In this document: positions 49,127-52,718 of the stretch, piece by piece
Position numbering within the stretch: the first letter of the stretch is position 1
Layout: every line of letters starts with the position of its first letter
Source: a bacterium
GTDB taxonomy: Bacteria > Chloroflexota > Dormibacteria > Aeolococcales > Bog-877
NCBI GenBank assembly: GCA_021785655.1
Contig: JAJYET010000013.1
Coordinates: forward strand, 1 to 52,718
Direction of reading: 5' to 3'
DNA: 52,718 bases
The notes under the pieces: model-generated
Database searches by the model: none
Seen by the model: the letters and a program-made list of their open reading frames with translations, nothing else
Told to the model about the DNA's origin: nothing
Translations under genes and position numbers: made by a program

Positions 49127-49792
49127 TTACGAGTTTAGGCCCTGTTCCGGCTGGGGGCCGGGGCGCCAGTCGTCGACAAGCCGGCGCTTCCAGTCGTCCC
49201 CGGGATGGCGGCGGCCGGGGGGCCAGAGATGGTATCCCTCGAAGCGGCGCAGCAGCAGGCACAGCAGCACCCCGACGGCGGTGATGGGGTAGGCGCGCGG
49301 ATCGCGGCTGGCGGCCAGCACCACCGGCAGGCTGAGGAAGCCCATGAGCACCCCGAGGCCGCTGCGCCGCATCCCTCCCCCCACGGCCAGCAGGACGAGC
49401 AGGCAAACCAGGCCGATCCAGGACCAGAGCGCGATGGCCCCGGTGGCGGTCGCCACTCCGCGGCCGCCGTTGTAGCGGAAGTAGAACGGCCATCCGTTAC
49501 CGATCACCGCCGCCAGCCCGGCGCCGGCCGCAACCCAGCTCGGGCCGTGCAGGAGGTCGGCCGCCAGCACCGGTGACAGCCCCTGGGCGAACTGGAGCGG
49601 ACCCACCACGGCCGCCGGCGCCAGCCCCACCGTCCGGTAGAGATTGCTGGTGCCGATCTTGCCGGTCCCCACCCGGCGCAGGTCCACCCCAGCCGCGCGC
49701 CCCACCAGCCATCCGACCGGGACTCCACCCAAGAGGTAGGCGCCGACGAACAGGGCAGTGACCCCCGCAGGGGTGGTCAGGGGGCCGGTCAT
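49127..49792 (-). CDS. plsY: Glycerol-3-phosphate acyltransferase PlsY
   Basis: 221 residues with about five membrane spans. PlsY moves an acyl group from acyl-phosphate to glycerol-3-phosphate, the first step of phospholipid synthesis. Motif 1 is seen as RVGTGKIGTSNLYRTVG, a little diverged from the usual GSGNxGATN; motif 2 as YNGGRGVATATGAI. The third motif is not clear and the C-terminal 35 residues are an extra hydrophilic tail. ATG 49792 overlaps the DegV stop as ATGA. The motif 1 changes leave some doubt about substrate specificity. Confidence 0.8.
   Translation of the reverse strand: MTGPLTTPAGVTALFVGAYLLGGVPVGWLVGRAAGVDLRRVGTGKIGTSNLYRTVGLAPAAVVGPLQFAQGLSPVLAADLLHGPSWVAAGAGLAAVIGNGWPFYFRYNGGRGVATATGAIALWSWIGLVCLLVLLAVGGGMRRSGLGVLMGFLSLPVVLAASRDPRAYPITAVGVLLCLLLRRFEGYHLWPPGRRHPGDDWKRRLVDDWRPGPQPEQGLNS
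49132..49137 (-). promoter_or_regulatory. -10 box of leaderless fumC
   Basis: TAAACT on the minus strand ends seven bases before the GTG at 49124 and lies within the final codons of plsY, whose TAA stop falls in the spacer. Confidence 0.5.
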
Positions 49793-50670
49793 CCCGGCAG
49801 CGGTAGGTCGCAGAGGGCCGCGGCTCCGAACAGGCCGGGGCCGGTGTGGAGGGCGATCACCGGGGTGAGGCTCAGCCGCTCGACCTCGTCGACCCCGAAC
49901 CGTCCTCGCAGCGCCTCCACCAGCGGTTCCATGGTGGAGGCGGCGTCCCCGCAGAAGGCCGCCAGCCGCAGCGGCGCCTCCCGGGGCATCTGCTCATACA
50001 GGGAGTCGACCACCGTCCGCAGAGCCCGCCTCGTGCCCTGGACCAGCCCCAGCCGGCGGACATCACCGCCGACGAAGGCGAACACCGGGCGCACCCGCAG
50101 CAGGTCACTTCCCCTTCCGGCCAGAGCGGGCACCCGCCCGGAGCGCACCAGAAAGCGCATCGTCTCCAGCGCCGCGATGACCCGGGTGGAGGCCGCCAGG
50201 CGGGCCACGTGGCCCACCACCTGCTCCAGCTCCAGGCCGGCCGCACAGGCGGCGGCGGCGGCCTCGGCCACCAGGGTGAACCCGGCCGCGGCGGTGCCGG
50301 TGTCCATCACCTCCACCCGTCTGCCCGGCTGCTCCTCGCGCAGCATCTCGGCCGCCACCCGGGCCGAGCGCTCCATGGTCGAGAAGCCACCCGGGATGGT
50401 GAGGCAGAGAACACTCTCCGCCCCTGCCTCCCGGAAAGCCCGAAGGTAGTCGCCCGGGCTCGGCGAGCTGCTGGTGGGGAGCGGGCCCGCCGACCTCAGG
50501 ATGGCGTAGAGCTCATCGCTGCCGATGTCCACCCCATCGCGGAGGCTGCGCCCGTCCACCTCGATGGACATGGGCACGACAGTCACCCGAGGATCCCCCG
50601 CCACCTCCGGTGGCAGGCAGGCGCCGCTGTCCACCACCAGCGCGGTCCCCGAGCTCCCTCGGGCGGTCAC
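49789..50670 (-). CDS. DegV family fatty-acid-binding protein
   Basis: 293 residues. DegV proteins bind a fatty acid; FakB members present it to the kinase FakA to make acyl-phosphate. Seen here are TALVVDSGACLPPEVA at the N-terminus, the TSSSPSPGDYLRAF segment with the TS(Q/S)P motif, CLTIPGGFSTMERSAR and RFLVRSGRVP. The next gene, plsY, uses acyl-phosphate, so the pairing makes sense: DegV/FakB plus PlsY could feed exogenous fatty acids into lipids, but no fakA is in view. The GTG at 50670 overlaps the glycosyltransferase stop as GTGA. Confidence 0.88.
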   Translation of the reverse strand: MTARGSSGTALVVDSGACLPPEVAGDPRVTVVPMSIEVDGRSLRDGVDIGSDELYAILRSAGPLPTSSSPSPGDYLRAFREAGAESVLCLTIPGGFSTMERSARVAAEMLREEQPGRRVEVMDTGTAAAGFTLVAEAAAAACAAGLELEQVVGHVARLAASTRVIAALETMRFLVRSGRVPALAGRGSDLLRVRPVFAFVGGDVRRLGLVQGTRRALRTVVDSLYEQMPREAPLRLAAFCGDAASTMEPLVEALRGRFGVDEVERLSLTPVIALHTGPGLFGAAALCDLPLPG

Positions 50671-51830
50671 GCGCTCCTCGGTGGCGTTTCCAGCTCCCCC
50701 ATGCAATCCCGATAGATTGCCAGAAGGCGGTCGAGCATCAGTTCCATGCCGTGGCGCTCCAGGACCCTGCTGCGGGCCGCCGCGCCCAGGGTGGCGGTGA
50801 GGTCCGGGTCCCGGGCCAGCTGCCCGAGCCGCTCCGCCACCGAGGCCGCCAGGCGCAGGGGGTCGATCGCCAGCCCGCCCTCAGCGGCGGCGTCCAGCCC
50901 CCCCTCTGGCGTGGCCAGCACGGCGCAGCCGCAGGCCATGGCCTCCAGCAGGGAGATGGAGAGCCCTTCCGCGGTGGAGGGCAAGCAGAAGATGTCGACC
51001 TCTTGCCAGAAGGCCACGCGGGCGTCGGCGCCCAGCAGCTGTCCGCGGTAGGTCACCCGGGGGTCGGAGGCGGCCGCGCGTCTCACCAGCGGGGACAGGG
51101 TGCCGGCTCCTGCGATCACCAGGCGGGCCCCCGGCGGCAGCGGTGCTGCCGCGAACCCCTCCAGCAGCGCCCCGATCCCCTTCTCCGGGTCCAGCCGGCC
51201 CAGGTATCCCGCGACCAGCTCCCCCGACGCCCGCCGCTGCCGACCCCCGTCCGGAGGGTGGAAGAGCCCTGTGTCCACGGCGTTGGGCACGACCACGACC
51301 CGCTCGGCGCCTGCCCCGAGCCCCAGCAGCCGCTGCCGGTGGCCCTCGGAGAACACCACCAGCCGCTGGTAGGCGCCGAGTCGAGAGAGCCAGAAGCGAT
51401 GCAGCTGGCGCATCACCAACCCCCTGGCGGTGCCTTCGGCACCGAAGGGGAGGTGGAAGGTGGCCACGGTGGCGGAGCCGTGCCGGCGGGCCAGCCTTCC
51501 TACCCAACCGTCGGCGAGGGTGAAGCTCAGTGAGCAGTGGGTCACCTGAGGCCGCTGAAGAGCGATGGCGGCCTCCATCCGGCGCCGAAATCCCGGGCGG
51601 GGGATGGTGACCGTCTTGAACCGCAGGGTGGGCCATGATGTGGCCATCTCCGGGGCAACCGGCACCAGGGAGCCGTCCTCGGCAGCATGGTGCAGGTAGA
51701 CGGTGCAGCCCCGGCGTCGCAATCCCTGCGCCAGCTGCTCGCTGTAGCTGCTGAGGCCGTCTGCGCGCCGCCCTCCGGCATGCCCGAGTAGGGCCACCCG
51801 CAGCCCGCCCTCAGCCTGGCTGGAGGTCAC
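50667..51830 (-). CDS. GT4 family glycosyltransferase, PimA-like context
   Basis: 387 residues with the GT-B layout: an N-terminal strand (RVALLGHAGGRRADGLSSYSEQLAQGLRRRG), the VVVPNAVDTGLFHP segment typical of GT4, and the C-terminal nucleotide-sugar site with LGRLDPEKGIGALLEGF and FCLPSTAEGLSISLLEAMACGCAVLATPEGG (EX7E-type motif). Family members use GDP-mannose or UDP-sugars. Lying directly after an LpxL/PatA-like acyltransferase, as pimA and patA do in Actinomycetota, a phosphatidylinositol-mannoside role is possible; no PI synthase is seen in the window. GTG at 51830 begins 20 bases inside the upstream gene. Confidence 0.82.
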   Translation of the reverse strand: MTSSQAEGGLRVALLGHAGGRRADGLSSYSEQLAQGLRRRGCTVYLHHAAEDGSLVPVAPEMATSWPTLRFKTVTIPRPGFRRRMEAAIALQRPQVTHCSLSFTLADGWVGRLARRHGSATVATFHLPFGAEGTARGLVMRQLHRFWLSRLGAYQRLVVFSEGHRQRLLGLGAGAERVVVVPNAVDTGLFHPPDGGRQRRASGELVAGYLGRLDPEKGIGALLEGFAAAPLPPGARLVIAGAGTLSPLVRRAAASDPRVTYRGQLLGADARVAFWQEVDIFCLPSTAEGLSISLLEAMACGCAVLATPEGGLDAAAEGGLAIDPLRLAASVAERLGQLARDPDLTATLGAAARSRVLERHGMELMLDRLLAIYRDCMGELETPPRSA

Positions 51831-52698
51831 GCAGCCGCCCCTTCTCGAATGGGTACCACTGCTCGGGCCAGCGGAGCACCGCGCGCTCGAACACTTCGAT
51901 CACCGGGCGGAGCGCGCTCTGGGGATCGGCCCCCGGCGCCACCTGGACGGCGTCGTGCACCTCGATGAAGTAGCCTCCTGCCGGGCTTCGCACGGCCACC
52001 ACCGGGATGAGTGGGCAGCCGGTGTGGCGTGCCAGTCGGTAGGGGAGGTCCGAGATGCTGGTGAGGTGACCAAGGAACTCCACCTCCAGAGAGGGGGTGT
52101 GGCCCGGGATGTCGGCCACCAGCGCCACCACCTCCCCCCGGCGCAGTGCTGCCAGCACGGTGCGGGGAGACCGCGAGGCCAACACCGTGTTCATCCCCAT
52201 CTCGTAGCGCGCCCAGACCACCAGATCGCGGATCGCTGGGGCGCCCTCGTCCGCCATAACCACCGTGAGCGGCACGCCGATCGCTGTCGCGTAGGCCCCT
52301 CCGGCGTCCCAGGTTCCGAGGTGGAAGAGGACCAGCACCGCTCCCTGCCCGCGGAGCCTCAGGTCCAGAAGCCTCTCGGCCCCGGACGCGGTGAAGGTGG
52401 ACATGAGCCGGGGGCGCGAGAGTCGGTGCACGTAAACGAAGTCCAGGGCCGTTCTGGCGTACTCGCGGAAGCTGCGGGCGGCCAGCCGGCGGGCCCCGCG
52501 GCGGTCCAGCCCTGGCAGCACCTTCTGAAAGTTGGCGGCGGTGGTGGCTCTCCGTTCGGGCTGCACGGCGAAGGCGAAGTTGGCCACCGCGTCCGCAAGC
52601 CGGTACCTGTGGCTTCCGAGGAGGTGCAGGAACCCGGCGGTGCCGTTCAGGCCCGCTCGCAGGGCGGCGTGGGGCAAGGGCCGTTCCGCCTCGGGCAC
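51811..52698 (-). CDS. LpxL/PatA-like lipid acyltransferase, possibly extending past the window
   Basis: 295 residues from GTG at 52698; the frame stays open to the window edge, so the true start may be upstream. The catalytic HxxxxD-type motif is in VLVLFHLGTWDAGG (His and Asp), with VVMADEG, a VALVADIPGH segment and GCPLIPVVAVRSPAGGYFIEV typical of the lipid A/PIM acyltransferase family. In Actinomycetota the homologue PatA acylates phosphatidylinositol mannosides. It opens the visible operon acyltransferase-GT4-DegV-PlsY. GACAAT ends six bases before the GTG, a loose match to the leaderless promoter pattern. Confidence 0.85.
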   Translation of the reverse strand: MPEAERPLPHAALRAGLNGTAGFLHLLGSHRYRLADAVANFAFAVQPERRATTAANFQKVLPGLDRRGARRLAARSFREYARTALDFVYVHRLSRPRLMSTFTASGAERLLDLRLRGQGAVLVLFHLGTWDAGGAYATAIGVPLTVVMADEGAPAIRDLVVWARYEMGMNTVLASRSPRTVLAALRRGEVVALVADIPGHTPSLEVEFLGHLTSISDLPYRLARHTGCPLIPVVAVRSPAGGYFIEVHDAVQVAPGADPQSALRPVIEVFERAVLRWPEQWYPFEKGRLRDLQPG

Positions 52699-52718
52699 CT
52701 CCGGATTGTCGCATCGGG

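Overview
The window is very GC-rich, densely coded DNA with no integrase, transposase, relaxase, CRISPR array or obvious composition break, so it reads as core chromosome. A DUF3151 protein, a MoxR/DUF58/DUF4350 operon, a SpoIIM-like protein, the MEP enzyme IspH, a PatA-like acyltransferase beside a GT4 glycosyltransferase, encoded CCA on the tRNA and many apparently leaderless genes all suggest a monoderm-like high-GC Terrabacteria lineage (Actinomycetota, Dormibacterota or a GC-rich Chloroflexota relative). No 16S gene is present, so the phylum is an inference.

Layout. 1-7.2 kb is an envelope block: a single-chain RodA-PBP2 fusion (SEDS glycosyltransferase plus class B transpeptidase), convergent mreB, a membrane-anchored pseudokinase and a secreted glucosaminidase. 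7.2-13.3 kb holds a GH15 glucoamylase-like enzyme, tRNA-Glu(CUC), DUF3151, a MurG-like glycosyltransferase, a DHH phosphoesterase and a coiled-coil CHAP hydrolase. 13.4-18.4 kb is a MoxR-type operon, followed by ispH, spoIIM-like and RDD genes. 22-26.5 kb holds a first set of type IV secretion (T4SS)-like genes (VirB6-, VirB2-, VirB4- and PrgI/VirB3-like) mixed with dtd, folB and unknown genes. 26.6-31.1 kb carries small unknown genes, an N-acylamino-acid racemase-type enolase and an M20 deacylase. 31.1-32.7 kb has a lytic transglycosylase and a CHAP hydrolase, then hemE, ubiA and an MFS transporter. 36.9-44.1 kb is a second and more complete T4SS-like operon, transcribed in the order VirD4, VirB2-, VirB6-, PrgI- and VirB4-like, CHAP hydrolase. 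It diverges from a stand-alone response regulator across a tandem 11-bp repeat. 44.8-52.7 kb has a class A PBP, fumC and a lipid/envelope operon (acyltransferase, GT4, DegV, PlsY).

How it fits together. About a third of the genes make, cut or cross the cell wall: one SEDS-bPBP fusion, one class A PBP, MreB, a pseudokinase, five secreted wall hydrolases, and two minimal T4SS-like conduits without a DNA relaxase. The most unusual element is this pair of chromosomal relaxase-less T4SS-like loci. All five junctions of the second operon are 4-base NTGA stop/start overlaps, apparently using ATG, GTG, TTG and even CTG starts.

A second recurrent signal is a TANNNT -10 box lying exactly 6-7 bases before the start codon of about nine genes, consistent with leaderless mRNAs. 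At two of these the TAG stop of the upstream gene forms the first three bases of the -10 box. No gene-free stretch exceeds 300 bases; the longest (1-234, 44123-44273, 46899-47154) are described individually.
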